Shown: positions 20,169-30,288, counted from the stretch's first letter. The stretch: 40,650 nt of DNA from Saksenaea vasiformis B4078 (GCA_000697055.1 JNDT01002294.1:1-40650), one strand, 5' to 3'. Numbers and translations: made by a program. Notes: generated from the letters alone by a model not told the origin.

Positions 20169-22734
20169 ATTCCTTATTTTGCTGAAATACACTTTTTTCC
20201 ATAATCAAAGTCGTACATTGCCAAGAATGGAAGTCGCAGTGTAACATTAATAGAAGTCATGCTTTCCGAGGCCTTTGCACCCGAGGACAGATTGATGTCG
20301 CAATTCTGATCCGTATATGAATACATGAAGTATCTATAACGTGATTGTTTCTTTTTCTACACTTAGCTTTTGTTATGAGCCATCAAGTTTACTATGGTGC
20401 ACCCAAGTTATAACCAACGATTCTCAACTCTGTTTCAATTTTGACATTTAAAACCCAGCTGTAGTAGTGATCGAAGCTTTGATCTATAGTAGGATGTCGA
20501 TACTCTTGTCATGGATTGCTTTGCTTCATCATTAGATACCTAGGCATCTGTTCATTTGCTGTAGATTTATACTTATCACCAGCATCTTTTCTAATATCTT
20601 ATTATTTTCGTTGGAGTCTGGATAATATGGAGCAGTAATCACACGCCCTTCCGAAGCCTTTTCTTCATGCCAGCTCTTTGTGGTACTCTATTGTGATGTT
20701 CTGAATGCTTTAATATGACTGGTACATAAATAAGGGTCAACCTTTGTTAAGTGATGCCAGATTCTATCAAAGGTACTGTTGAATCACTGCGAAGCTAGAG
20801 TCGCTGATTGAGAATCTGCATGATTGTCATGACTGTCAGTTCAGACAGTAGCTGTAGGAGCAAAATGTTTTTCAGACCACCTTAACTTCAAGCTAGGACT
20901 CTATGTTTACTTTCACGTCACTTTTTTTTCAAATATATATATATATATGTGTGTGTAGAGATCCATTGTGAGTACCAACTACGGTTAAACATTATCCGTT
21001 TCCTTAATCTGTGTTTCAATCATAGATCTGCCCTGCTTGGAGATGCCACTGTTGGAAGAGAAAAAAAAAAGTTTTGAAAGTAACTTCAGACAAAGTAGTG
21101 TGTTAACTTGGTACTATTTAATTAGCTCTACAACACTAACTCATTATTTTTTTGATACGTCATGTTTTCATCTCTCTATGTGCTTCGAAAGTTCGGGCAG
21201 AAATTGGTCGGATATAACTTTGGTGCACCATACAAAGATGGCCAGGTCAATATCGATGGACGTGGCTCTCCTGAACCTATGGACTATATCGTTGAGGTAG
21301 AAGTTTTACGCTCTTCATAATACCGTTCCCATACTGACTATTTACACGCTCTATCTCGCGAATAGAGCACGCATCTGTTGCTATGAACCTGAGTAACTTA
21401 GATGGCATTAACCATCGTATGATAGTGGTGCTTATCCGGCAGACGCTGACCAAGATAGGATTAGGTTCTTCAGAGTGATTTTTGAGAAAGTTCTATGTGC
21501 ATCAGCTCCTGCAAAGCAGCTAGTAAATATGTTTGTCTAGCACAAACAATGGGTGTAGCAGTATAAGAAGGACTCTGATAGCATTTTCAGAAACGTAAAG
21601 ACTTTCGGGGACTTGAAGCATCCGAGGCAAACCTCCATTGATTTTTGAAAAACGAGTGTAACTTCTCATCGAAAAGGCTCGTTTCTGACTTGCATACAGG
21701 AATAGAGTGGCTACACTTCAAGAGCGACTTCAATGGATAAACGAGTGTAGTAGAACAGGCATCGACTCGAGAGAAAAGCAGCGTTTTCCTTGATGAGTCC
21801 TCTTCCACGTTAACATGAAACGCAGGATGACATGGCTGAGGAGAGGATCTGCTGCAGCTGGTTGCCGCACCGAGGACAAAATTTAGAATAACAATGATCT
21901 TGGGTGCAACTTCTGTGTCAGGTTTAATTAAATACAGTTTGACGCTTCCACAGCCACCAGGAAAGAAAAAATAAGAGAGCAGATCATTGCGAAACAATAA
22001 GCAAAGAGATGTAAATGGATACTATCTCGAGTTTCTTAATGCTATGACGAATGAGATGGATAGCTTCCAATGGATCGAAACTTAGCGATTTCTAATGTTT
22101 TATTTCTTACTTATATAGGTATCTAGACAAGTGTCGAAAAATAGAGCATCTACGATATTATCTATTGATCCGATATGAACCCTTCAAGAGAAAAGAAATG
22201 CGTACCTGTAAGAAAATTAGCAGTCTGTGTATCATCTGTTTTAACAGCTACCGAACTCCTCCTAGTGGTGTCAACCAAGATACATCTCGTAAAGGAAAGA
22301 AAAAATAATCCTATGGTCATCTCGTGGTGTGACGAAGAAAAGTGCCAAACTTTTTGTGAGCTTCCATTATGTTAATGCCTTTTTTAAGCCTGAAAAAATT
22401 CAAATGCGCTTCTTCGTAAATGCAATAGGACGTCGATTTTCAGCTATACATATTATGGTACTAAAAAGTAAACCGCATATACTCATGGAATAGCAAGTTG
22501 ACCGGGCTTAACAGGCAGGAATTACAAATTCAAAAAAGAAAAACTGATCTCATTGGCTCGCTGGTATTAGATAAAGGAACAGATGTCCAACAAAATTTTC
22601 ATATCGGATATCAATCGTATACAAAAGAAAAGAAGATTTTGTTAAATAAGAAAATATATACTACTTTTTATTGTTCATGATAGATGATGATGAAATGAAA
22701 TGGACTAAACTTGGTTCGTTAGGTGCACCATCCA
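20169..22734. other. Intergenic region without supported genes
   Basis: About 2.5 kb. The longest frame (21587-21997, minus, 136 codons) shows no family resemblance or splice signals. A (TA)n-(TG)n microsatellite lies at about 20933-20957. Nothing else supportable is visible. Confidence 0.5.
20933..20957. repeat. (TA)n(TG)n microsatellite
   Basis: About eight TA units running into four TG units, in non-coding sequence 3' of the chitin deacetylase. Confidence 0.9.
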
Positions 22735-23672
22735 TTATAGACAATTCCCGCCTGTGGTACTTTTTGCGCTAGGCGTAGTAGGTCTTGTGGTGGTGATGTC
22801 GGTGCTTGATGTAGATTTAGCCCTAGTTTGACGTCTTTTTCTGAACTCGCCTCGCGTCTTTGCCTGTCCTGTAGGAGTGATGAGCGATGATACTGAACTA
22901 ATAGGGGTCATACCTTGTACAACCGCACATCCACCGAAACTATCCTAAATCTTATTGACCTCCGGGCCGGGAATTGGTATGGCTCCTAAGAAAAGACTAA
23001 AGTTTCAACAATTGATTCCACTTAGTGTACTGTATGACTTCTACTAACTAGTTGTCCTTTTGGCTAATGAATTACGCACGCGGTAATAATAAACTTGCAA
23101 TTCCAGTGACTCGGCATTTTTGCGCTCTTCCTCAGTTTGAACATTGTGCCAGTATTCTGTGTAATCTTTCGTTTTCAAGATCTATCAATGGAATTTAACG
23201 TTGTCAACTATTAAAGGAAGAAAGAGAAGGAAGAGCAAAACAAAAAACAAAACAAAAAACAAAACAAAAAACAGAAGCAAGACATACGGGATAACCAGCA
23301 GCAATCTCTTGCGCGGCCCACCGTTGCAATTGACAACACCGCCAACGTGTAATCCGTCTGAGACCACCTTTAAACTGCTTCTCTGCTGTTTCTCGGTCAG
23401 CGCATGAGTTTTGCAATATCCAACTCAAACTGATCATCCTCGAAAAATGCTTGTTTCAGAGACTTTACGAAAGAGTAAGTAGACATCGTTCGTTTTGTAA
23501 ATGGAGATAGAGGGAAAGGGCGGGTATTGTGCAACTCACGCTTCGCATGAATCCATACCCAGAGATCTTGGATATCACGGCTCAGGTGATATGTTTCCGG
23601 TCACGGTAGATTAATTGGTGGGGACACTCTAATGTGGACACTCTGCCGCGAGGATCTATCATTTAAAACAGC
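22735..23672 (-). pseudogene. Broken gene of unknown function (minus strand), with introns
   Basis: Coding-like exons follow in order. After a TTTCAG acceptor at 23673 come NDRSSRQSVHIRV and LSRDIQDLWVWIHAKR with a GTGAGT donor. Next are SLKQAFFEDDQFELDIAKLM, DRETAEKQFKGGLRRITRWR and CCQLQRWAAQEIAAGYP with a GTATGT donor, then DYTEYWHNVQTEEERKNAES ... YYYRVRNSLAKR. Last are IPIPGPEVNKI and SSLITPTGQAKTRGEFRKRR ... TTGGNCL, then TAA. Three lesions interrupt it: an in-frame TGA before PETYHL, a one-base frameshift after KLMR (or an alternative start at 23484-23486, MSTYSF) and a TAG after VNKI. A possible first exon (MYIVQKDEKHRVTEYPKQK) reaches 23794. Conserved aromatic/basic residues point to a real protein, but I do not recognise the family. 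Confidence 0.45.
23208..23275. repeat. Short A-rich tandem repeat in a minus-strand intron
   Basis: Repeated CAAAACAAAAAA units (three or more) on the plus strand, equal to a poly-pyrimidine-like tract within the putative intron of the broken minus-strand gene. Confidence 0.7.
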
Positions 23673-23792
23673 CTGAAATTAGAGACTAACTATTTAACGT
23701 ATTTCACTATTCCTAAAGATATACTACTTGATATACTCTTCTGTTTTGGGTACTCTGTCACTCGATGCTTCTCGTCTTTTTGAACAATATAC

Positions 23793-24202
23793 ATGCCTCC
23801 GTTGAATGAGACGTCCGATTATGCCCCAATCTTTGTGACGGTCCAAAACAAAATTGACGCTTCGTTTATGTCAACTGTAATTAAACAGTGCGTGTCGGTA
23901 TGGGAAGAATACAAGACCTTCCCTGTTGTGTTGGTTATTTCCTTGAATGGGTACTCCAGTGAAGTGGTACGATCTCGTTTCAGGTCGGATGGAAGATATT
24001 TAGAAGAAGCCGCATCTCAATTTTGGGCAAAGAACTATCTCCTGATTCCATTAGAGCATATTTGCATGAACATCTTTTGAATCAGCTGGTTGCAATTGCA
24101 TATTTCATGATGAATCAGGTATTGCAAGAGAAGAAAGACGATCCTACTATTCGTTTGCTTTCGGATATAACTGCACACATATTAAGCGATGACGACGATT
24201 GA
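23793..24202 (+). pseudogene. Decayed copy of the Rpn-like PD-(D/E)XK nuclease gene
   Basis: Reads YAPIFVTVQNKIDASF, VIKQCVSVWEEYKTFPVVLV, GYSSEVVRSRF and YLEEAASQFWAKN. After a frameshift near 24040 it continues as RAYLHEHLLNQLVAIAYF and KDDPTIRLLSDITAHIL, then TGA at 24200. Each block aligns with the intact neighbour on the opposite strand (ILIEVQNKVDAGF, RYCLSIYEEYHTLPILL, GFSSEVFKLRF, QDPTIRLLYAIAKE). The presumed catalytic Glu of the ExQ motif is Thr here, and the N-terminal exons are missing or lost in the overlapping minus-strand relic. It is tail-to-tail with the intact copy, about 330 bp apart. Confidence 0.65.
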
Positions 24203-24534
24203 GGCATAGTTACATGCTATGTTGGAGGAGTTTTATTGGATGCACCATTTCTGTTCCATATTTGAATACTTTTTTTGTCATAACTTGTGGCCATTTATAA
24301 TATTCGCGTGGAATAGATGCAATACCATACGCTATGAAACGTCCATCAAGTTGTTGTCTGAGATTTTGTACATGTATAGGAGTAAACCATCTATACAAAC
24401 AATAATAAAAAAGAGAAAAGAAAATGTAAAATCATGTTTGAGGCCTAAAAGCAGTGGAGGTTGGGATGCATTATTCGCCAATCCTAAACTGGTGCCTATT
24501 TTTTCCCGTGATTCTCTGTTGTGGTAGGTGGATT

Positions 24535-25684
24535 TCAATGTTTCAGCATTTTTGTAGCTGCCAAAGTAACCTTTCGATTTCCCTTCGAGGTAGCACGACT
24601 TCCAACGCATGCTTTTGTTGCGTGTTTTGAAGTGTCAATAAAATTGAAATCACCCATTTGTTTGGCAGTGGTATCCGTTGGAGCAGGAATCATAATGTGA
24701 GTCAGCGGCGGCGTATCACGAATGGGTGTTGTTTCCCGATGATCTCGTCCAGTGTACTTGTTGAGTTGGGCTCCAAAGTATGCAATCCCATCTTGAGCGT
24801 ATCTGCGCATTTTTTCGATATCCACCGGTTCAATGCCACAACGATCAATTTTTTTGAATTGTTCCCCGGCCTTAGTGCAAAGATCTTGAATAACACGCAG
24901 TTTTTCCTCTTCAGCCTGGCACTCAGATCCAAACCTTTCCTTCGCAATTGCATATAAAAGGCGGATCGTTGGATCCTGTTTCTTATCCATAGAAAGGAGA
25001 TACCGCTTTTGTTGGCAGAAAAAATGGCCAAGCGCAACCATTCTATCGAGTGGTGTAGATAAGAGGAAGCCTTGTATTGAAGCTTCGCAGAGAACAACAC
25101 ATCGCGTTGCCCAAAAGTCACTGAGAGTTTCAGCTAAGTAGCTCCCGTCTGTAAACCTAAATCTTAACTTGAAGACTTCACTGGAGAATCCAGCAACGGC
25201 GATCGTCAATAAAATCGGCAACGTGTGGTATTCTTCATAAATTGACAAGCAATACCGGATTGCTCTGGCCATAAATCCCGCATCAACTTTGTTTTGAACT
25301 TCTATGAGGATTGGCGGTAGTTCCGAGGAAGTCACTTTCGGCAAATAAAGAACGGTAGAAACGCTGTTGTCGGGCCAGCTGGAAGGACCAACACTGTACA
25401 TCGCACTAACGTCTCCTATTCGCAGCAGCGATAGTTAGCCAAAAACTATCATGAGAAAGCGGGATCGTTACAGTCGCTCTTACCAAGTAAATCGGTGATA
25501 ATGATGTCCATTATATGAGGATCTCTCAGCAATATCTTACTTATGACATCGGTACCGGGGCGATAATGGTAAGGGAGCACGAATACTTCAAGGTCGCCTA
25601 AAAATTGCAAGTTCGTTAAGTAATAGTCATCTGGTTAGACTAAGCATGTGTAAATTATAGAAACAAAAACTTGCTTTCCTCCAT
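24535..25684 (-). CDS. Putative PD-(D/E)XK nuclease, Rpn/YhgA-transposase-like
   Basis: Intact three-exon gene, 334 residues: 25675-25684, 25484-25597, 24535-25415. The first exon is ATGGAGGAAA followed by a GCAAGT donor (GC-AG intron); the second intron is GT-AG with phase kept. The core reads HIMDIIITDLLGDV, then PPILIEVQNKVDAGFMAR with E80 and Q82, then RYCLSIYEEYHTLPILLTIA. This arrangement (Asp, then I-E-x-Q, then a Tyr-rich helix and a hydrophobic strand) matches Rpn-family recombination-promoting nucleases and related PDDEXK proteins. LDRMVALGHFF corresponds to the later helix. The C-terminal 90 residues are charged and probably disordered. Family assignment is by motif only. Function in fungi is unknown; Rpn proteins in bacteria behave like mobile nucleases. 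Confidence 0.7.
25598..25674 (-). other. GC-AG intron in the Rpn-like nuclease gene
   Basis: The donor is GCAAGT after ATGGAGGAAA; the acceptor is TTTTTAG. Using GC as donor makes the split codon A|GC (Ser) and joins MEES to DLEVFVLPYHYRPGTD in frame. The GT four bases further in gives an immediate stop after the junction. The donor hexamer is identical to that in the PHO81-like gene. Confidence 0.75.
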
Positions 25685-25710
25685 GATCCTGGCCAAGAGC
25701 GGCTGCAAAT

Positions 25711-25798
25711 CAACAGAGTGGCAACAGAGCGGCAACCGAGCGGCAACCGAGCGGCCACAGAACGACAACAGAGTGACAACAGAGCGGCAACAGAGCGA
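25711..25798. repeat. 11-bp minisatellite, eight copies
   Basis: Eight tandem units of consensus CAACAGAGCGG, with variants CAACCGAGCGG, CAACAGAGTGA and CCACAGAACGA. It starts 27 bp upstream of the nuclease start codon, so it sits in the 5' UTR or core promoter. An 11-bp period equals about one helical turn. Confidence 0.9.
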
Positions 25799-25865
25799 CA
25801 ACGAGCCTAGTTTTTCTGATTAGCGATAAGGTAAGGTTACGAGCTTTTACAGCTTGATCGTACCC

Positions 25866-25899
25866 GGCGAATGATCAATTATGGCGGATGATCAATTAC
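25866..25899. repeat. 17-bp tandem duplication containing TGATCA
   Basis: GGCGAATGATCAATTAT is followed directly by GGCGGATGATCAATTAC (two mismatches). Each contains the palindrome TGATCA. Located between the nuclease promoter and the MULE fragment. Confidence 0.8.
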
Positions 25900-25957
25900 T
25901 GTTACCATACTATACTCTATCAGAAAAAGAAAAATTGAAATGTCACAAACCAGGAAA

Positions 25958-26910
25958 TCATTGTTGAAAGTTATCCCGTACGTTGAAAAAAAAAATTGAA
26001 AAATAATCAGCAAATATATCTGACTTGCTGCTGCGGTGATCCGCAGCAAATATCACTACATGACGTCCAAGCTGCTTAGAATAGACCACTGATGAGCACA
26101 GGTGGTGATCTTTGAAGACTTTATATGTGACATCAGTGAGAACAGGATTGTTCTTGAAGTCCACGAAAGAGGACGCAGATGGCAGCTTGAAAGCGACCAA
26201 CGTCCTTTGCTGCAGCAACCTGCACTCAACGAAATAATCCTCGTATTCGGTTTGGAGTGCATAAAGTTGCTCAATTGATGATTTACGAGCATGCGTAATG
26301 CCATGCTTGCGAAGGATCTTCTTGCGCAAGTAACGCACTCTATCCAGGTTTTGTAAGCCGTCATCGATCTCACGCACAGGCTGGAGGTCTACGACTTGGT
26401 GGTGCCCTACTATCAGAGCCTTTGATGGGGCTTCTGGGCGCAAGGTTGCCACCGTTTCGAGCTGCTGGTAAGCTTCGACGCTCAGGTGCTTTGATTCATA
26501 CGAATCATGCGTGTGCGAATCCTCGCTGCCTGCAGTTCCAGGGTACATATAGCACTTATCGTCTTCAAATTTGAAGTGCACCCTGGCTTTGCATGCGTTG
26601 TGGATCAGAGGATATCCACATGCACTGCAGCCCTTTTCACACTGGGCATCAATTAGCTTTGAGTGGTCTTCGGTCTTCGGTCTACCAGCTCCAGCTCGCA
26701 CAAGGTGTTCAAGCACCGGACAGAGCCCATACACGTCTTTGTCAATTGCCGTCCATTCGGGGTGGCATACCCGTTCTGCCTTTTCAGACACCAACCAATG
26801 TCGAGCTTTCCAACATTGTAAACACCAGCTTCATCTCGTGGGAATGGCACAACTACTTTGGCATTTCCTTCAGGATAATGGGGACGAGTTTGGAGCGATT
26901 GAAAAGACAT
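25958..26910 (-). pseudogene. 5' fragment of a Mutator-like (MULE) transposase
   Basis: Two abutting frames give about 315 residues. The first 40 (MSFQSLQTRPHYPEGNAKVV ... GKLDIGW) are in one frame and LVSEKAERVCHPEW onward in another, so one base was lost or gained near 26797. The middle holds Cys/His pairs (CEKGCSACGYPLIHNACKAR and SHTHDSYESKHLS) typical of a FAR1/FLYWCH-like DNA-binding region. The end reads LTDVTYKVFKDHHLCSSVVY and SDIFADYFSIFF, the start of the MULE DDE domain with its first Asp. It stops there; the remaining catalytic region and the TIRs are missing. MULEs are cut-and-paste elements; this copy cannot encode a full transposase. Confidence 0.65.
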
Positions 26911-27260
26911 GAAGAAGATTCTCGAATAATCAGTGAAGAGTAGAAGTAGCGCAAAATTTACACAGAAATTCTCGTCTTATACGGGCAGTATTTCCTTTTT
27001 TGTGGGGTACCTCCAATTTACCACCATCCAAATCTTCCTTTCCGACAGAAGACTGGCAGTTCCATACAATCATCCTTAAATGTCAGTACGGCTTTTCGCG
27101 AGACTATCCGCTCATTTATAGTTGAACAGGTTGTAACGCCACGGGCGACGCGTTCATATAATGCAAAGCGGAATGTCAAGCAGCGTGAAGTCAGTTGCAA
27201 AACACTGTAGAGTGTGTTTACAGTCAAAACGAAAAATATACTGCTATCTGAGCAGTAACG
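26911..27260. other. Spacer between MULE fragment and dispersed repeat
   Basis: 350 bp with no confident content. A 69-codon minus-strand frame (27018-27227, including RIVSRKAVLTFKDDCMELPV) could be part of the same element, but I cannot support it. Confidence 0.35.
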
Positions 27261-27735
27261 TCACGCATCGTATTACTGGATTTGGAATAAACATTTGCGT
27301 CAACTATGTCATTTTACGCTCACTTCGAGCGCATTTTGCGTTGGGCAGTGATGAGCCTTGCGCGGTGAATAGCTCTTTTTGCGTTAATCGAAGGAATGGT
27401 TCGCATTAAGGTGCTTCAATGATGGTTTTTCAATATCCGTTGGAAGCAGTAAAATTACCTCGAGAGAAGGAAGGTGTTCCGTTGAAGCGAAACATCGTTT
27501 TTGCATTGATGTGCTTCAGTGATGGTATTTCAGTATCCGAAATGCTCAATTGAATATCATTTTGCATTGTGGTACTCCGATGGTGAAATTCTCGGTATCA
27601 AATGTCTTACGATAAGGACAGGTTCCATCCAAAATGATGGGTAGGCGGATGTCCAGAAGTTTTGTAGATATGAGATTGTTTTCCGAATCAAAAGATGACG
27701 AATAAATATGCAACGTTTGAGCGGCCGCCGATGTT
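27261..27735 (-). repeat. Dispersed repeat, copy B (longest copy)
   Basis: On the minus strand, 27637 to 27261 matches copy A at 9291-9545, and 27735 to 27640 matches 28433-28535 (shared TGCATATTTATTCGTCATCT and GATTCGGAAAACAAT, ending CTGGACATCCGCC). It therefore bridges the two other copies and defines a unit of at least 470 bp. It contains two internal versions of a roughly 45-bp segment ending CCATCACTGAAGCACATCAA and CCATCATTGAAGCACCTTAA. Non-coding. It adjoins the truncated 5' end of the DIRS element. Confidence 0.75.
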
Positions 27736-28316
27736 CTACGAAGAGTCCAAACAATACCTCACGTTCTAACACGAGGGAGTGGTCTACCAGTATCGCTCAC
27801 TGCCGTTCGGTCTAAGCATCGCACCAAGGGTCTTCTCAAAGCTGATGAGATTTGCCATCAAACCATTAAGGCAAGAAGGCGTACATTTAGTCTATTATCT
27901 AGACGATATCTGCGTATTAGCAAGAACCAAGACAGAAATGAGAAAGGCGGTCAACAGAATTATAGAACACTTACAGACACTAGGGTTCCTCATCAATTGG
28001 TCCAAAGCAAGACAGAGCCGTTAAAACAGCAGGAATATCTCGGTTTCTCGCTCGACTCAAAGACCATGACAATCAAAATTCCACAAGAAAAATCGTCCAA
28101 ACTGATGCGCAAGATCCGACAGTTGCGGGAGAAGCGCAGGTCCTAGACATGCCGTTGGGTGGCAGGTCTCCTAGGGACAATGGCATCGATGATAACAGTA
28201 CTGTGGGAAGCATTATTACACGTGCGACACTTACAGAGAGACTTGGGCTGGAGTCTCGATCAGAACCACAAGGGACGGTGGTCATGTCTCTCGGAACGTC
28301 CGAAAGTTGAGTGAAT
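27736..28316 (+). pseudogene. DIRS reverse transcriptase fragment
   Basis: Blocks are FYEESKQYLTF, in-frame TAA (27767), HEGVVYQYRSLPFGLSIAPR, VHLVYYLDDICVLAR with catalytic DD at 27902-27907, and LGFLINWSK. After a frameshift near 28010 come QQEYLGFSLDSKTMTIKIPQ and LMRKIRQLREK (TAG 28144). After a further shift come WVAGLLGTMASMITVLWEA and HVRHLQRDLGWSLDQNHKGR. LPFGL-x-x-APR and the thumb pattern are typical of DIRS/Ngaro RTs. Fingers-domain motifs upstream of FYEES are lost at the junction with the dispersed repeat. Confidence 0.85.
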
Positions 28317-28560
28317 GCTGCGTGTTCGCGCATCACACGTCATCTCATTTCAAAAGACCCTTTTTAAATAAAACGAGTGTGTCCTCTTCAGAAACGTTTG
28401 TACTATCGTACAGCAGCGATCGTTTCAATCAACCATATTTCTTAGAACGCTGGCGGCTGCTCGGACATTGCATATTTATTCGTCATCTTTCGATTCGGAA
28501 AACAATTTCATATCTACAAAAGTTCTGGACATCCGCCAAGCAGTGAGACCGACGGTGCAT
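28317..28560 (+). repeat. Insertion carrying dispersed repeat, copy D, inside the DIRS RT/RNase H junction
   Basis: The RT reading (LSERPKVE) stops at 28316 and RNase H-linked sequence resumes near 28580. The DNA between contains 28433-28535, which matches the reverse complement of 27640-27735 closely. The approximate ends of the insert are inferred from loss of the protein match; no clear target duplication was seen. Confidence 0.6.
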
Positions 28561-28579
28561 GATATCTCAGGAAGGAACA

Positions 28580-29110
28580 GCAGAATTAAAGTGATGGGAA
28601 ACATGGGCCGCCAAGAAGAACGGGTTACCGATACACCGCTTAATGATGCAGAGCCGTCGGGTAAAATTCAATATTCACGTGGACCCGTCGGACTCCGGCT
28701 GGGTAATCGCATCAGAGCAGATGGAGACAGCCGGCTACTGGTCCAAAGCAGAGCAAGAAGAGTCCATAAACGTAAGGGAGTTGAAGACGATCTGGTTTGC
28801 CTTAATGATCCACGGAAACGTCGCAAGAGACGGACAGCAAGACCGCTTTGAAGTATGCAGCACGTCAAGGAGGAACAGCCTCAGTCAAACTACAAGATCT
28901 AGCTCTGAAGATACAAGAGACGGTCAACACACACAGCTACCCAGATTTTGGAGTTGGATGCCGAAGTCGGGAGGCGGAGGCAACCGACGCATTCTCTCAG
29001 ACCTGGCCAAAGAAAGGACTATACTTACATCCGCCATGGAGACTAATACCGCAAGTGCTCCGGAAAATCAAAGAACAGAGGGTGAAGAAAGCAGTGTTAG
29101 TCCCCCCCCC
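28580..29110 (+). pseudogene. DIRS RNase H domain
   Basis: Reads ELK, TGA (at 28592, where DIRS proteins usually have Trp), WETWAAKKNGLPIHRL, then VKFNIHVDPSDSGWVIASEQ, EESINVRELKTIWFAL. After a frameshift near 28850 it continues LKYAARQGGTASVKLQDLAL and LHPPWRLIPQVLRKIKEQRV. These are the D-x-SDxGWG, E-L-K and PPWxLI blocks of DIRS-type RNase H. The conserved DN pair before LKYAA falls in the frameshifted zone. Confidence 0.8.
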
Positions 29111-29159
29111 CATTTTGGAAGACTCTGTACTGGTACCCAATGATTTTACAGCAGACAGG

Positions 29160-30288
29160 GGTGCCACCGGTAATCATGCGATTAAACAAAAGATGGTGTC
29201 TAGCAGGATGGAGGTTATCAAGCAGAGCAGACTCGTGCAGGGTTTAGATGCACAGATAACGGAACTTTTGAACACGAAGGCGAGGACACGGACAAACCAG
29301 TTTTACGACCGAAGTCGGAAAGGTTACGCGAAGTGGTGTGGAAAAAACAATCACCGGAGCGAGATCCAACTGAATACAACAACCAAAACATTTTGCAGTG
29401 TTTGATGGATCACAGACAATATTCTGCACAATACGTCAACATCCTACGAGCGGCAATTGCATCAGTATTCAACATTATTCTCAATGATCGAGCACACGTT
29501 ATGGAAGACCACCGATCCAAGATTTTTTCAAAGCGAAAAAGAAGAATGAAATCAACCTACCGTCAAGACAACAGGTGGAAATATGGGACGTCAATATTCT
29601 GATACGATATGTCGCCGAACAATTACCCAGCGGCGAAAGTTTGCCATTAGACAAGTTACAAGGGAAGACGATTATCTTACTATGCATAGCAACAATGTGG
29701 CGTCCGCGGTCGGACATAGTCTCTTTACAACAAAGAGACGTACATTTCACCTGCCACAGATTGGACAACGAAAGTATGGAAGGAGTGACATTGTACATTC
29801 GAGCACCCAAGGAATCCCAGTGGATGATGACAAGAATAGGAGTCACTACCCAAAAAGACTTATACCCAACAACGACTTTACACACTTTCCTCAAGCGAAC
29901 AAGTCAGCTAAGAACGAAGCTCTCAGGCGATCATGGTGTGTTTTTAGCATACATTCTGGATCCCACGAAGGGACAAACAATCAGCGAAATCTCGGTGGCA
30001 AACTTGGTGAAAGAGGTCATGAGTGCCGCAGGCAAAGATACAACAATATATACGGCGCATTCGATACGTTCCGCAGTGAGTACCAAGGCTGTTGAGTTGG
30101 GTGAAGTCATCACAGATATCAAGAAGCACGCGAATTGGAGCATAGCCTCATTGACTTTTGAAAAGTATTGCCATAGACCAAGACATCAAGACCAGACAAG
30201 TACACAGATCATCAACACAATTTTCTCTGGCGCTACGACAAAGCATACCACATCCGAAGTCCGAGTGGAGTCAACAGGGATGTATTAG
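29160..30288 (+). pseudogene. DIRS tyrosine recombinase (C-terminal 238 codons still open)
   Basis: The N-terminal core-binding part is spread over three frames: FYDRSRKGYAKWC, then NILQCLMDHRQYSAQYVNIL and IASVFNIILNDRAHVMED. The catalytic part, 29575-30288, is one frame: MWRPRSDI with the first catalytic Arg, HSIRSA with the His/Arg pair, HANWSIASLTFEKYC with the nucleophile Tyr. R-H-R-H/W-Y is therefore complete. Length and order agree with DIRS recombinases. The catalytic half alone is unlikely to be active without the N-terminal arm. Confidence 0.85.

Noticed and set aside
21587..21997. 136-codon minus-strand frame
   Set aside because: No protein-like motif conservation and no flanking gene signals; treated as chance.
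23541..23590. Plus-strand reading LTLRMNPYPEILDITAQ as an N-terminal exon of the decayed nuclease
   Set aside because: It weakly recalls the intact copy's second exon, but the opposite strand reads DIQDLWVWIHAKR ahead of a GTGAGT donor, which is a better coding candidate.
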